DNA from: Corynebacterium falsenii
Lineage (GTDB): Bacteria > Actinomycetota > Actinomycetes > Mycobacteriales > Mycobacteriaceae
DNA length: 64,000 nt
Assembly: GCF_020099275.1 (NCBI RefSeq)
Contig: NZ_CP083646.1
Coordinates: 558,001 to 622,000 of the forward strand
Direction of reading: 5' to 3'
The position numbers were made by a program, and so were the translations under genes. Each line of letters starts with the position of its first letter. Within the stretch, counting starts at the first letter, position 1. The notes beneath the pieces were generated by a model, which searched no databases, was not told the origin of the DNA, and was given only the letters and a program-made list of their open reading frames with translations. This document shows positions 12,711-21,098 of the stretch, in pieces.

Positions 12711-14816
12711 ATGGCTCGGTCATCGTGGGATCGTTTGTGGAATTGTTCGTGGAAGACTGCAGTCGCTCGGTTTTCGCTCATGCTTTTGCTGTTCGGGCTT
12801 GTGCTCCCCGTTGGTCCCTTCGCAGTTGGTAGTGCTGAAGCGCAAGCCCCATCCTCCCAGGACGCTGAGCAGCGCCCGATTGTGCTGGTTCTTGATGCTT
12901 CCGGCTCGATGTTGGCAGATGATGCCGGTGGCCAGAAGCGTATCGACGCCGCCAAGGACGCGACCCGACAGTTGATCGATGGGCTGGCCGAGGATCAGAA
13001 GTTTGGGGTGGTGACCTACGGTGCCGGTACCAGCAGCGATGATGCTGACAAGGAGCGTGGCTGCCAGGACGTCACGATCCTCCGGCCGCTAGCGACCGGG
13101 GATAAGCAGAAGGCGGTTGATTCAGTCAACGGCATTCAGCCACGTGGCTGGACCCCCATTGGCAAGGCTTTGCAGCAGGCTGCTGACCTGTTGCCAGACA
13201 ACAAGGGAACCGTTGTCCTTGTCTCGGGCGGTGAGGATACGTGTGCTCCACCGCCGGTGTGTGAGGTGGCTAAGGATCTCGTGGCGAAGGGCATCGATGT
13301 GAAGGTCAATACTATTGGCCTGAACATTAACGATCAGGGCCGATCGGAATTGCAGTGCATTGCACAGTCCACGGGTGGAGTTTATGCGGATGCCAATGAC
13401 GCAGCGAGCCTAAGTAAGCAGCTTTCGGTGGCCACTCGCGACGTTGCAGGCGCAACGTACGCAGGCGAACCGATCGCGGGCAAAGATTGGACAGCTCCCA
13501 GATCTACGGTCGATCTCAAGGATCGCACGTCAGAGCAGACCTTCGGCGATGCTCCGGAAGCGGTGCCAGGAACGATGGCTGAGCCGAAGATCTACACCGA
13601 CGAAGTACCACCGGTCCCAGAAGGCGTTAACCTCAATCCTGTTGGCGATGATAGGGGTAGCCAGTATCGGTCGTACAAAGTCTGGCTAAATAAGGGCGAT
13701 ACCCTCGTGGTTGGGTTCCTCGCCCCTAGGCGTCCCCTTCCTGGAGATGCACATCCAGATGATCGAGCAGCGGTGCTTGAGACAACTGTCACTGAGAAGT
13801 CACTGTCGGATGAGGGCGGCTGGTTCGAGCAATCTGGGTCCAACGTCGATATTGACCCGTCCTATTTTCTTTTAACGATTCCATCCTCTTCCCAAACTTT
13901 TCACGCTGGGGCGGATGCGTTTTACGGCGTGTCAGTGAGGAAATCCGGCGGGATGAAGTTCGCGTCTGATCCCGTGCCGTTCATGTTGGCCCTTGCTGCA
14001 TTTCACGATGTTGAGAACGCCGACAGCGCCCCGCCGAAGAAACTCGATCCTACGGTTGTACGCGTGGGGCCAGATTCCAGCCCCTTCGTGGCCGGTGGCA
14101 CCGATCCAACTAATGCCCCTCTATTGGAACCAGGTACGGTGACGACGGACATCGCACCGGGCGAAGTGCGGTATTACAGGATCCGTCTCGGTTGGGGACA
14201 ATCGTACGCAGCAGTCGCGCAGCCACTCAGTGGCCCCGAGAGTGAATCAGAAAAGATCAGCCAAGTTCTTAGGCTGCACACCTTTTCTCCCGATTTTTCC
14301 TATAGCAGTTCGGCGGGCGGTATCAAGGTTATAGACGAAGGGCCGGACGCCGCCGGTACGCAACCGCGATCGGTCGTTGGGACCGAAGCCGTGCAACTCG
14401 ACGCCACGCTAGGCGTGAAAAAGACTTCTAATAACGATTACGAAGCGTTTCCGTCACACCCAGGCGAGCAGATCATCGCTGTCACCAAGGACACCAACCA
14501 AGAGTCCTTGCAACAGCACGGCCTAGGCGTTGGCCAGGGCAACGTTCAACCGCAGCGCTTCCTACTCGCAGTGGCGCGGGAGGGCGAAGAGATCACGCCC
14601 GGCCCAGTGTTTACACCAATCAAGTCCCGCGACGGAAGCTCGGAGCCTAATACCGGCCACGCACAACCGAGCGATGCTGCAAAAGACGCTGCAAAAGACG
14701 CTGCAGCGGAAAGCTCCCCGATGTCACAGAAAATGCCGCTGCTCATCGGTGGTGGGGTGATCATCCTGGTGGTCATTGGTGCACTCGTTGCCTTTGGTGT
14801 TCGCAGGAAGCAGTGA
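12711..14816 (+). CDS. Secreted, membrane-anchored von Willebrand factor A domain protein
   Basis: The 701-residue product begins with a basic region and a hydrophobic stretch ending at AEA-QA, a signal peptide of about 45 residues. A VWA domain follows with a complete metal-binding MIDAS site: D62-x-S64-x-S66 in LDASGS, T148 in GWTPIG and D176 in SGGEDT. The remaining 350 residues are a less familiar extracellular region. It ends in an Ala/Lys/Asp microrepeat, one membrane helix (LLIGGGVIILVVIGALVAF) and a basic tail, so most of the protein faces outward. An EPNTG sequence is too far from the helix to be a sortase signal. The ATG at 12711 has a GGAGAGGGG ribosome site. The ligand is unknown; metal-dependent adhesion or envelope complex assembly is inferred from the domain. 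Confidence 0.85.
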   Translation: MARSSWDRLWNCSWKTAVARFSLMLLLFGLVLPVGPFAVGSAEAQAPSSQDAEQRPIVLVLDASGSMLADDAGGQKRIDAAKDATRQLIDGLAEDQKFGVVTYGAGTSSDDADKERGCQDVTILRPLATGDKQKAVDSVNGIQPRGWTPIGKALQQAADLLPDNKGTVVLVSGGEDTCAPPPVCEVAKDLVAKGIDVKVNTIGLNINDQGRSELQCIAQSTGGVYADANDAASLSKQLSVATRDVAGATYAGEPIAGKDWTAPRSTVDLKDRTSEQTFGDAPEAVPGTMAEPKIYTDEVPPVPEGVNLNPVGDDRGSQYRSYKVWLNKGDTLVVGFLAPRRPLPGDAHPDDRAAVLETTVTEKSLSDEGGWFEQSGSNVDIDPSYFLLTIPSSSQTFHAGADAFYGVSVRKSGGMKFASDPVPFMLALAAFHDVENADSAPPKKLDPTVVRVGPDSSPFVAGGTDPTNAPLLEPGTVTTDIAPGEVRYYRIRLGWGQSYAAVAQPLSGPESESEKISQVLRLHTFSPDFSYSSSAGGIKVIDEGPDAAGTQPRSVVGTEAVQLDATLGVKKTSNNDYEAFPSHPGEQIIAVTKDTNQESLQQHGLGVGQGNVQPQRFLLAVAREGEEITPGPVFTPIKSRDGSSEPNTGHAQPSDAAKDAAKDAAAESSPMSQKMPLLIGGGVIILVVIGALVAFGVRRKQ

Positions 14817-14961
14817 TCGAACCCGCCCACAATGCTCGCCCTGCGCTCGCCCTGCGCTCGCCCCACGCACGCCCCCGCCCCGCGCACCTTCCCTCGCACA
14901 CCCGGGATGGGCTGTCTCATGCCTTTGATACTGTGACAGCGTTGAACCACCCAGCCCCCGT

Positions 14962-16509
14962 GTGTCGAAACCAAAGACCGGAATGTGCCCCACCGTGCGA
15001 CAGTCATCAGCAGAACCCGCCAGCGCCGTCACGCGCTGGGTTCTGCTCGCCACGGTTGGCATGGGCGTTTTCCTCATCACGCTCGATAACACGATTCTCT
15101 ACACCGCCCTCCCGCGCCTCGTCGAGGATCTCAACGCCTCCATCACCCAGCAGCTGTGGATCGTCAACGCGTACCCGGTCGTCATCGCAGGTCTCCTGCT
15201 CGGCACTGGCACCCTCGGGGACAAGATCGGCCATGCCACGATGTTCACCATCGGCATGTCGATCTTCGGCGTCGCCTCCCTGCTCGCGGCCTTCGCCGTA
15301 TCCCCGGAGATGCTCATCGCCGCCCGTGCCTTGTTGGCCGTCGGCGCCGCCACGATGATGCCTTCCACGCTGTCCCTCATTCGGTTGACGTTCACCGATC
15401 CACAGGAAATGAACTTCGCCATCGGCATCTGGGCCTCCCTCGCCACCATCTCCTCGGCCCTCGGCCCGATCGTCGGCGGCGCCTTGTTGGAGGTCTTCTG
15501 GTGGGGCAGCGCCTTCCTGCTCAACATCCCGTTCGTCGTCCTCGCCCTGGTCACCATCCCCTTTGTCAAACCCGCCCAGCGCCGGGACCCCACCAAGCAT
15601 TGGGATTGGATTTCCAGCGCGTTCGCCATGGTCACCCTCGTCAGCGTTGTCCTCATCATCAAGGAGGCCGCGCATTCGCCACAGAATTGGGCCCTCATCG
15701 CCGTGGCCGTGGTACTCGCGCTTGTCTTCGGCACGCTGTTCGTCCGGCGCCAAGACTCCCTCGCGCAGCCGCTGATTACCCTCGATATCTTCCGCAGCCC
15801 CAGCTTCCGCTCCGGGGCGATCGGTGCCAGCCTGGCCATGTTCGCCATCGTGGGCTTGCAGTACATCACCACTCAGAAGCTGCAGCTCGCGGACGGTTTC
15901 TCGCCGCTGCAATCGGGGTTGGTCGTGGCGGTCATCGCGGCGGGTTCGCTCGTGACCTCCCTGGCCGCCGGTGCGTCGTTGCGCCGCATGGGGGTGCGGC
16001 GCCTCATCGCGGGCGGGCTGGGCGTGTCGGCCATCGGCACCGCGATCGTGGGCGTCGCGGGGTTGGTGTCCTCCACGCCGCTGCTGGTGCTGGGCATGCT
16101 CGTCCTCGGCATGGGGATGGGCGGGGTGATGTCGGTCGCCTCGATCGCGATGATCTCCGGTGCCCCGCCACACCGCGCTGGCATGGCCTCTAGCGTGGAG
16201 GAAGTCAGCTACGAGTTCGGCTCCCTCACCGCCGTCGCCATCCTCGGGTCGCTCGTCACGTTCTGCTACTCGCGTTTCTTCCACGCCCCTGCCGGCTCGC
16301 CGCCGCGGGCCGGTGAGTCGCTCCAGGATGCTGTGATCGCCGTCGATGGCGCGCGGCCCATCGTTGCGTCTTCTATTCTCGACGCCGCAGCCAGCGCCTA
16401 TTCCAGCGCCTATGCGGTAACCGCAGGGGTGGTGGTTGTCACGTTGATAGCCGGTGCGTTGTACACGGGCAGGATCTTGCGCGGCGTGCGCGTGGAGTTG
16501 CAGGACTAG
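14962..16509 (+). CDS. MFS transporter, DHA2 family (14-helix drug/proton antiporter type)
   Basis: This 515-residue integral membrane protein begins its first helix with WVLLATVGMGVFLITLDNTILYTALP, the DHA2 motif with LDNTI. Helix 2 is followed by GDKIGHATMF (motif A), and helix 5 carries the SALGPIVGGALLEVFWWGSAFLLNIP antiporter motif C and D1. About 14 hydrophobic segments are visible, as in QacA, SmvA and LfrA, which export cationic drugs. The substrate cannot be told from sequence. The start is uncertain: a GTG at 14962 gives the longest frame, and an ATG at 14983 is equally plausible. An 11-bp unit (GCTCGCCCTGC) is repeated nearly three times just upstream, near 14834-14864. The converging pseudouridine synthase ends 4 bp after its stop. 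Confidence 0.88.
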   Translation: MSKPKTGMCPTVRQSSAEPASAVTRWVLLATVGMGVFLITLDNTILYTALPRLVEDLNASITQQLWIVNAYPVVIAGLLLGTGTLGDKIGHATMFTIGMSIFGVASLLAAFAVSPEMLIAARALLAVGAATMMPSTLSLIRLTFTDPQEMNFAIGIWASLATISSALGPIVGGALLEVFWWGSAFLLNIPFVVLALVTIPFVKPAQRRDPTKHWDWISSAFAMVTLVSVVLIIKEAAHSPQNWALIAVAVVLALVFGTLFVRRQDSLAQPLITLDIFRSPSFRSGAIGASLAMFAIVGLQYITTQKLQLADGFSPLQSGLVVAVIAAGSLVTSLAAGASLRRMGVRRLIAGGLGVSAIGTAIVGVAGLVSSTPLLVLGMLVLGMGMGGVMSVASIAMISGAPPHRAGMASSVEEVSYEFGSLTAVAILGSLVTFCYSRFFHAPAGSPPRAGESLQDAVIAVDGARPIVASSILDAAASAYSSAYAVTAGVVVVTLIAGALYTGRILRGVRVELQD

Positions 16510-16513
16510 CCGA

Positions 16514-17560
16514 TTAGTAGTTGCTGATGAACCGCCGCGGCTCGCCCGTCAACGGATCGGTGAACCGCAGTTCCTTGGCGATCAGTCCCATGGGGTGGGA
16601 GAAGTCTTCCTCGTCGGCGAAAGGCGGGTGCGGGGTGGGAGCGGAGGGATCGTGGAGGGCGGCGTCGCTGAGCTCTTCGTAGAGGGGATCGTTGATGATC
16701 GGCAGGCCGAGGCTGCGTAGCACCACTCTGAGCTGGTGCGTTTTGCCCGTGGCGGGTTTGAGGCGCCAGACGAGCACGTCGCGACCGTCGCGAACGTCCT
16801 CGCGCACGCCGAGCACGTGAGTCACCGCGTTGGCTTCCGGTGGCACCGCAGCGGCAGCTCCCGCGGGAGGCTCCACCACATATGTGCTCAAGTGCCCCCG
16901 GATTTTCACCATGTGGTGGGTCAGCGTCCACGGTTGGTCCTCGCTGGGGGCGGGCCACTGGTGCCAGTCGGCGAAGCGCTCGATCGGGGCGAACGGTGCG
17001 GCGCCTCGGCGCGGAGTGAGCGCCTCGTAGATCTTCGTGGCCTCGCGGCGCTCGAACATCGTCTGGTACGCCCCGCGCGCCTCGCGCCGGGCCGTGAACA
17101 TGAGCACGCCGCGGGTGAGCCGGTCCAGGCGGTGGCTGGGGGAGAGCTCGGGGATGCCTAGCTGCACGCGCGCCTTCACCAGTGCGGTCTGGGAAATATG
17201 CTGGCCGCGGGGCATCGTGGAGAGGAAGGGCGGCTTGTCGATCACCACGAGGGTGTCATCTTGGTGCAGTACGTGAATGTCCCCCGGCACCTCGCGTTCC
17301 GGTGCCGGCGCCCGGTAGAAATTCACGAAAGAACCCGGATGGACGGCATCGAAAGGCCGGAGGCGCGTTCCGGCGTCGGAAAGAACTTCGCCGCGCGAAA
17401 AGCGCGACAGCACAGCAGAAAAGCTATCCGTTGGCGCCCGGTGGCGTTGGTTGTCGATGAGGAACCACACGAATTCGGCGGCGGCGACCGGGCCGGGCCA
17501 CGACCGAGGGACTTGCGCGCGCGTGGGATTGAGCCCCTGTTTTATTGGCAAACGTTTCAT
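16514..17560 (-). CDS. RluA-family pseudouridine synthase
   Basis: The 348-residue protein has the RluA catalytic signature HRLDRLTRGVLMF, with the nucleophilic Asp at 146, preceded by DDTLVVIDKPPFLSTMP and followed by ATGKTHQLRVVLRSLGLPIINDPLY. These enzymes convert specific uridines in rRNA or tRNA to pseudouridine. The N-terminal 80 residues do not look like a clear S4 domain, and which RNA is modified cannot be said. Its 5' end overlaps the -35 element of the divergent small gene at 17582, so the two promoters are interleaved in under 40 bp. It converges with the MFS gene. Confidence 0.88.
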   Translation of the reverse strand: MKRLPIKQGLNPTRAQVPRSWPGPVAAAEFVWFLIDNQRHRAPTDSFSAVLSRFSRGEVLSDAGTRLRPFDAVHPGSFVNFYRAPAPEREVPGDIHVLHQDDTLVVIDKPPFLSTMPRGQHISQTALVKARVQLGIPELSPSHRLDRLTRGVLMFTARREARGAYQTMFERREATKIYEALTPRRGAAPFAPIERFADWHQWPAPSEDQPWTLTHHMVKIRGHLSTYVVEPPAGAAAAVPPEANAVTHVLGVREDVRDGRDVLVWRLKPATGKTHQLRVVLRSLGLPIINDPLYEELSDAALHDPSAPTPHPPFADEEDFSHPMGLIAKELRFTDPLTGEPRRFISNY

Positions 17561-17574
17561 CGAGTCGGTATTAT
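17545..17574 (+). promoter_or_regulatory. Strong leaderless promoter of the 54-aa gene
   Basis: TTGGCA (17545-17550), 18 bp, TATTAT (17569-17574), then seven bases to the ATG at 17582. This is the best housekeeping-sigma match I noticed in the window. The -35 box lies inside the first codons of the divergent pseudouridine synthase gene. Confidence 0.7.
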
Positions 17575-17581
17575 CCTCCGC

Positions 17582-17746
17582 ATGGATCTCAACTCACTCA
17601 CCCAGATTTTCGATAACTTCATCCGGACCGATTTCGGCCGCGCAGTCTTCCAGGGAATCGTAGCAATCTTCAACAACCTGTTCCCCGCCAACGCCCCGGC
17701 TGCCAGCGACGTGCCGCTGCCGACCCCGAACAAGCCGACCAACTAA
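17582..17746 (+). CDS. 54-aa peptide, candidate PorA/PorH-like mycomembrane channel subunit
   Basis: The peptide begins MDLNSLTQIFDNFIRTDFGR, continues with AVFQGIVAIFNNLFP and ends in a Pro/Ala/Asn tail. It has no signal peptide. Residues 2-35 would form an amphipathic helix with regular Phe, Ile and Leu spacing. Corynebacterial PorA and PorH subunits are also 40-60 aa, lack signal peptides, often start with an acidic residue after Met and form amphipathic helices that oligomerise into pores. I cannot align this protein to any of them with confidence, and its neighbours (pseudouridine synthase, UspA) are not a known por locus. The gene reality is supported by its very strong promoter. The porin role is a guess from shape. 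Confidence 0.6.
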   Translation: MDLNSLTQIFDNFIRTDFGRAVFQGIVAIFNNLFPANAPAASDVPLPTPNKPTN

Positions 17747-17762
17747 ACCCCACCAGCACCAC

Positions 17763-17818
17763 CCCGCCTGTTGTACCCCGTCTGCTGTGCCCCACCTGCT
17801 GTGCCTCACTCGTTGTAG
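17763..17818. repeat. 14-bp tandem array, four units
   Basis: Units CCCGCCTGTTGTAC, CCCGTCTGCTGTGC, CCCACCTGCTGTGC and CTCACTCGTTGTAG run end to end just after the 54-aa gene. A weaker fifth unit precedes them. A 10-bp unit (GTGTAGCCGT) is repeated twice at 17851-17870. Confidence 0.7.
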
Positions 17819-17995
17819 CCAGCGCAGCGCCAGCGACGGGGTTTGTCCATGTGTAGCCGTGTGTAGCCGTGTGCCCCCGCAGGCAGTGCACGATTGGGGT
17901 TGAAAAACGTGGGGCTGCCCACAGGGGTAGGAAAATGCGGGATAATGGGGGTGTAAAAGGAAAGACCGAGCACTCAACTGGAAAGGCTTTCTAGC

Positions 17996-18901
17996 ATGTC
18001 TGAACAAAGCACTAAAGAAATTGTTGTCGCCGTCGATGGCTCCGATGCCAGCAACCAGGCCGTGAAGTGGGCCGCCAACGCAGCGTTGAAGCGGAAGCAG
18101 CCGCTGAAGCTCGTCACCGCTTACACGATGCCACAGTTCATGTACGCCGACGGCATGGTGCCCCCGCAGGAGCTCTACAACGAGCTGGAGGGCGAGGCCA
18201 ATGACAAGCTGGACAACGCCCAGAAGATCGTTACCGACTTCAGCTCTGAGGTGGAGGTCTCCCGCCTGCTGAAGGAATCCGCTCCGATTGATCTGCTGCT
18301 GGAGCTCGGCGATTCCGCAGAGATGATCGTCATGGGCTCCCGTGGTCTCGGCGGACTGTCCGGCCTGGTGATGGGCTCCGTCTCTAGCGCTGTGGTCTCT
18401 CACGCCAACTGCCCCGTTGTTGTGGTGCGCAAGGACAATGACGTAAACGAGGACACCAAGTACGGCCCCGTGGTGGTGGGTGTCGATGGTTCCGACGTGA
18501 GCCGCAAGGCCATGCGCGTGGCCTTCCGTGAGGCCGAGGCCCGCGGCGCCCTGCTGCGCGCCGTGCACGCTTACACCGACGCTCAGGTGCACACCACCTA
18601 CGTGGGCCTGGTCGATGCGCAGAACCGCATGGACAAGGAAGTTTCCGAGCGCCAGGACATGCTCGATGACGAGCTGAAGCCCTTCCTCGAGGAGTTCCCC
18701 TCCGTGCAGGTCGAAGAGATCGTCGAGCGCGAGCGTGCCGTGCACTCTCTGGTTGAGTGCGCCAAGGGTGCGCAGCTGCTGGTGCTCGGCTCCCACGGCC
18801 GCGGTGGCTTCAAGGGCATGCTGCTGGGCTCCACCTCCCGCGCCCTGCTGCAGTACGCTCCGTGCCCGATGATGGTTGTGCGCCCGAGCGACAACATCTA
18901 A
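17996..18901 (+). CDS. Tandem universal stress protein (two UspA domains)
   Basis: The 301-residue protein consists of two UspA domains. The first starts EIVVAVDGSDASNQAVKWA and carries the ATP-binding loop GSRGLGGLSGLVMGSVS. The second starts VVVGVDGSDVSRKAM and carries GSHGRGGFKGMLLGSTS. Both keep the G-2x-G-9x-G(S/T) pattern, so both are expected to bind ATP, as mycobacterial double-domain Usp proteins do. The role is cytoplasmic stress or dormancy signalling, with no specific partner visible. The ribosome site is GAAAGG, 9 bases before the ATG, with a GATAAT -10-like box at 17941. Confidence 0.93.
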   Translation: MSEQSTKEIVVAVDGSDASNQAVKWAANAALKRKQPLKLVTAYTMPQFMYADGMVPPQELYNELEGEANDKLDNAQKIVTDFSSEVEVSRLLKESAPIDLLLELGDSAEMIVMGSRGLGGLSGLVMGSVSSAVVSHANCPVVVVRKDNDVNEDTKYGPVVVGVDGSDVSRKAMRVAFREAEARGALLRAVHAYTDAQVHTTYVGLVDAQNRMDKEVSERQDMLDDELKPFLEEFPSVQVEEIVERERAVHSLVECAKGAQLLVLGSHGRGGFKGMLLGSTSRALLQYAPCPMMVVRPSDNI

Positions 18902-18903
18902 GA

Positions 18904-18919
18904 GCGCGCTTCAGCGCGC
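18904..18919 (+). terminator. Short GC hairpin after the UspA gene
   Basis: GCGCGC-TTCA-GCGCGC, perfect six-base stem directly after the stop codon. There is no T-run, so its action as a terminator is uncertain. Confidence 0.35.
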
Positions 18920-18961
18920 GAGTGCGCTTGAGTGCGCGCGAACAACTCTCCAATTGAACTG

Positions 18962-18980
18962 ATCGCGCACCCAGTGCGAT
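18962..18980. promoter_or_regulatory. Possible TetR operator
   Basis: ATCGC-N9-GCGAT inverted repeat about 95 bp upstream of the tetR start, partly overlapping a -10-like GATAAAGT. It could be an autoregulatory site. The arms are only 5 bp. Confidence 0.3.
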
Positions 18981-19073
18981 AAAGTTTGAGCTGAGAACGA
19001 TTCCGGCCGTCGGCGGCCGGGGTGCACCACATGTGCCCCGGTACCCGGCGGCACCAGGCTAGGAGGGTGTTGG

Positions 19074-19724
19074 ATGGCAAGTGCAGGAGACTCTTCGCGG
19101 GCATCGAAGCCGGCGAAGAAGGCGACGTCTTCTCGCCGCAACCGGCCAGGACCCCGCCAGCGCTTGCTCGCCAGCGCCACCAACCTGTTCACCACCCAGG
19201 GCATCCGCGTGATCGGCATTGACCGTATCCTCCGCGATGCCGACGTGGCCAAGGCCAGCCTCTATTCCCTGTTCGGCTCCAAGGACAATCTCGTGGTCGC
19301 CTACCTGCAGGAGCTCGATAAGAAGTGGCGTGCGGACTGGCACGCTCTCGCCGACGAGCGCGAGAAGCCCGAGGATCGCATCATCGCCTTCTTCGACCTG
19401 TGCATCCGCGACGAACCCGGCAACAACTTCCGCGGTTCCCACTTCCAAAACGCCGCCAGCGAATACCCACGGCCGGAGACTGACTCTGAGCAGCGTATTC
19501 GCGACGCCGCCATGGAGTATCGCCGTTGGTGCCGCGACACGATGGCCGAGTTGCTCACAGAAAAGTTCGGCTACGCGTCCAGCACCCTAGCGGATCAGCT
19601 CATGGTGTTCATGGATGGCGGTCTCGCGGGCGCGAAGATGTCCCGCACAACCGTGCCGCTGGAAACCGCGCGTGGCCTGGCGAAGCAGCTGCTGCTGACG
19701 GCGCCGATTACGTACAACATCTAG
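19074..19724 (+). CDS. TetR-family transcriptional regulator
   Basis: The 216-residue protein has a basic Ser/Lys/Arg tail of about 25 residues and then the TetR DNA-binding domain: RQRLLASATNLFTTQGIRVIGIDRILRDADVAKASLYSLFGSKDNLVVAYL. The C-terminal ligand domain begins around residue 75, with GSHFQNAASEYP in its middle, a pattern I associate with many actinobacterial TetR proteins of unknown ligand. The ribosome site is TAGGAGGG. It is followed by a convergent YidC gene. No target gene is adjacent in the same direction, so a remote or autoregulatory role is likely. Confidence 0.88.
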   Translation: MASAGDSSRASKPAKKATSSRRNRPGPRQRLLASATNLFTTQGIRVIGIDRILRDADVAKASLYSLFGSKDNLVVAYLQELDKKWRADWHALADEREKPEDRIIAFFDLCIRDEPGNNFRGSHFQNAASEYPRPETDSEQRIRDAAMEYRRWCRDTMAELLTEKFGYASSTLADQLMVFMDGGLAGAKMSRTTVPLETARGLAKQLLLTAPITYNI

Positions 19725-19756
19725 CCACCGAACCCCGCAGCGTGCCGAGGGGATGC

Positions 19757-21061
19757 CTAGGCGCGGTGGCGCCCTGAATTCTTCTTTCCGCCGGACGGCA
19801 CGCGCTTGAAGTCTTCGAGACGCGCCTGCCTGCCGGGGAAGCGGCGCTTCTTTTCGGGCTGGGTTTCTTCCGGCCGGGTCTTTTCGGGTCGGGCCACCTG
19901 ATTGTTAACCGTCTCGGCCTGCGGGGCGGGGGTGGCTGGTGGCGTCGACGATGCAGAAGCAGCCTTCTTATGCGCCCGGGCCGCGGCGATCTGGCGGCGC
20001 CGTTCGAGGCGGCGCTGCTTTTTCGCCAACTTCGGACCGTTGATGAGCCGGTCCAGCTCCGCGCGTTCCCGGGCGGACTCCTCCTTGATGGCCGCCACCG
20101 GGCCACCCTGCTGCAGCAGGCGGGCGCGGTTCATCTCGCGCTCGTTGAACACCCGCTTGGCCCGCTTGACCTCGCGGCGGCGATCCACCAGCTTCTGCTT
20201 TTCCGTGCGGGTGAACTCGTGGAACTCGTCGGTGTAGGGCATCGTGTGATCCAGATACTTCTGCACCGCCACCGCCTGAGTGGTGGTCCACAAGTTGTTG
20301 CACACCCAGTAGACGAGGATGGCCACCGGGCCGGGACCGCCGAAGCTCACGAGGAACGGCGAGAGCATAATCATCGGCCCGATGAGCCACATGAACTTCA
20401 TCATGAATCGCGCCGCGCCGGAGCCGTAGTCGAGCGTGCGCAGGTTCCGGCGCATCGTATATGCCCAGTTGCTCGTGGTGAAGATTGAGGCGAAGATCGC
20501 CATCGGCAGCACAACGTGCAGCACGTCCGCGCGGGTCGTGCCGAGGAACTGCAGCTGGTCTACCGGCATCCGGAAATACGCGGGCAGCGGCACTCCGGCG
20601 AACTCGGCGCGGAGGAACGAGTCGATATCCGCGCTGCTCAGCGGGCCGAAGCCCTCGTGCGCTGCCTGTAGGCCCTCGGAGGGGCGGGCGATGCGGATGA
20701 GCAGCCGGTACAGGCCCATGATGACGGGCAGGAGCACGAAGATCGGCATGCACCCATCCGCCATGGAATAGTTGTTCTCCTTCTGCAGCTCCTTGCGTTT
20801 GGCCATGAGCTCTTTGCGCGAGGCAGGATCGTGGCGGTTCGCGTATGTGGCCTCCAGCGCGCGGATCTGCGGCCGGAGGTTGGCCAGGATGCGCCCGGAG
20901 CGGATCTGCCGGTAGTACAGCGGCAACAGCAACGCGCGGATGGTGATGACGAGCAACACCAGGGAGATCAGCCACGACTGATCCGGGCCGATGCCCAACG
21001 CGGTGAGGAGCAGATGCCAACCCTTCAGCACGAGTGCGACTGGGTACTCCACAACGATCAT
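19757..21061 (-). CDS. YidC/Oxa1-family membrane protein insertase (paralogue)
   Basis: The 434-residue protein has the 60KD_IMP core: a first helix (WLISLVLLVITIRALLLPLYYRQIRSG), the cytoplasmic hairpin (ELMAKRKELQKENNYSMADGCMPIFVLLPVIMGLYRLL) and three later helices. It ends in a very basic tail of about 140 residues with Lys/Arg-rich segments, typical of YidC proteins that contact ribosomes. It inserts proteins into the plasma membrane, with or without SecYEG. It is not beside rpmH-rnpA, so it is likely the second YidC of this genome. I start at the ATG at 21061, because TAAGCT lies exactly seven bases upstream. The frame extends 21 codons further without support. Confidence 0.88.
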   Translation of the reverse strand: MIVVEYPVALVLKGWHLLLTALGIGPDQSWLISLVLLVITIRALLLPLYYRQIRSGRILANLRPQIRALEATYANRHDPASRKELMAKRKELQKENNYSMADGCMPIFVLLPVIMGLYRLLIRIARPSEGLQAAHEGFGPLSSADIDSFLRAEFAGVPLPAYFRMPVDQLQFLGTTRADVLHVVLPMAIFASIFTTSNWAYTMRRNLRTLDYGSGAARFMMKFMWLIGPMIMLSPFLVSFGGPGPVAILVYWVCNNLWTTTQAVAVQKYLDHTMPYTDEFHEFTRTEKQKLVDRRREVKRAKRVFNEREMNRARLLQQGGPVAAIKEESARERAELDRLINGPKLAKKQRRLERRRQIAAARAHKKAASASSTPPATPAPQAETVNNQVARPEKTRPEETQPEKKRRFPGRQARLEDFKRVPSGGKKNSGRHRA

Positions 21062-21068
21062 GTGTGTG

Positions 21069-21091
21069 AGCTTACATTGCCCCTGTAAGAT
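21069..21091. promoter_or_regulatory. Divergent leaderless promoters of yidC paralogue and sortase
   Basis: TGTAAGCT on the minus strand (-10 at 21074-21069) and TGTAAGAT on the plus strand (-10 at 21086-21091) are near mirror images. Each is seven bases from its start codon, and the two starts are 37 bp apart. Confidence 0.6.
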
Positions 21092-21098
21092 GCGATCT

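Noticed and set aside
14640..14700. EPNTG in the VWA protein as a sortase signal
   Set aside because: It lies about 35 residues before the membrane helix, whereas sorting signals directly precede it. The sequence also lacks the LPxTG or LAxTG leucine.
17763..17818. Tandem arrays as possible CRISPR
   Set aside because: Units are directly adjacent with no spacers, and no cas gene is near.
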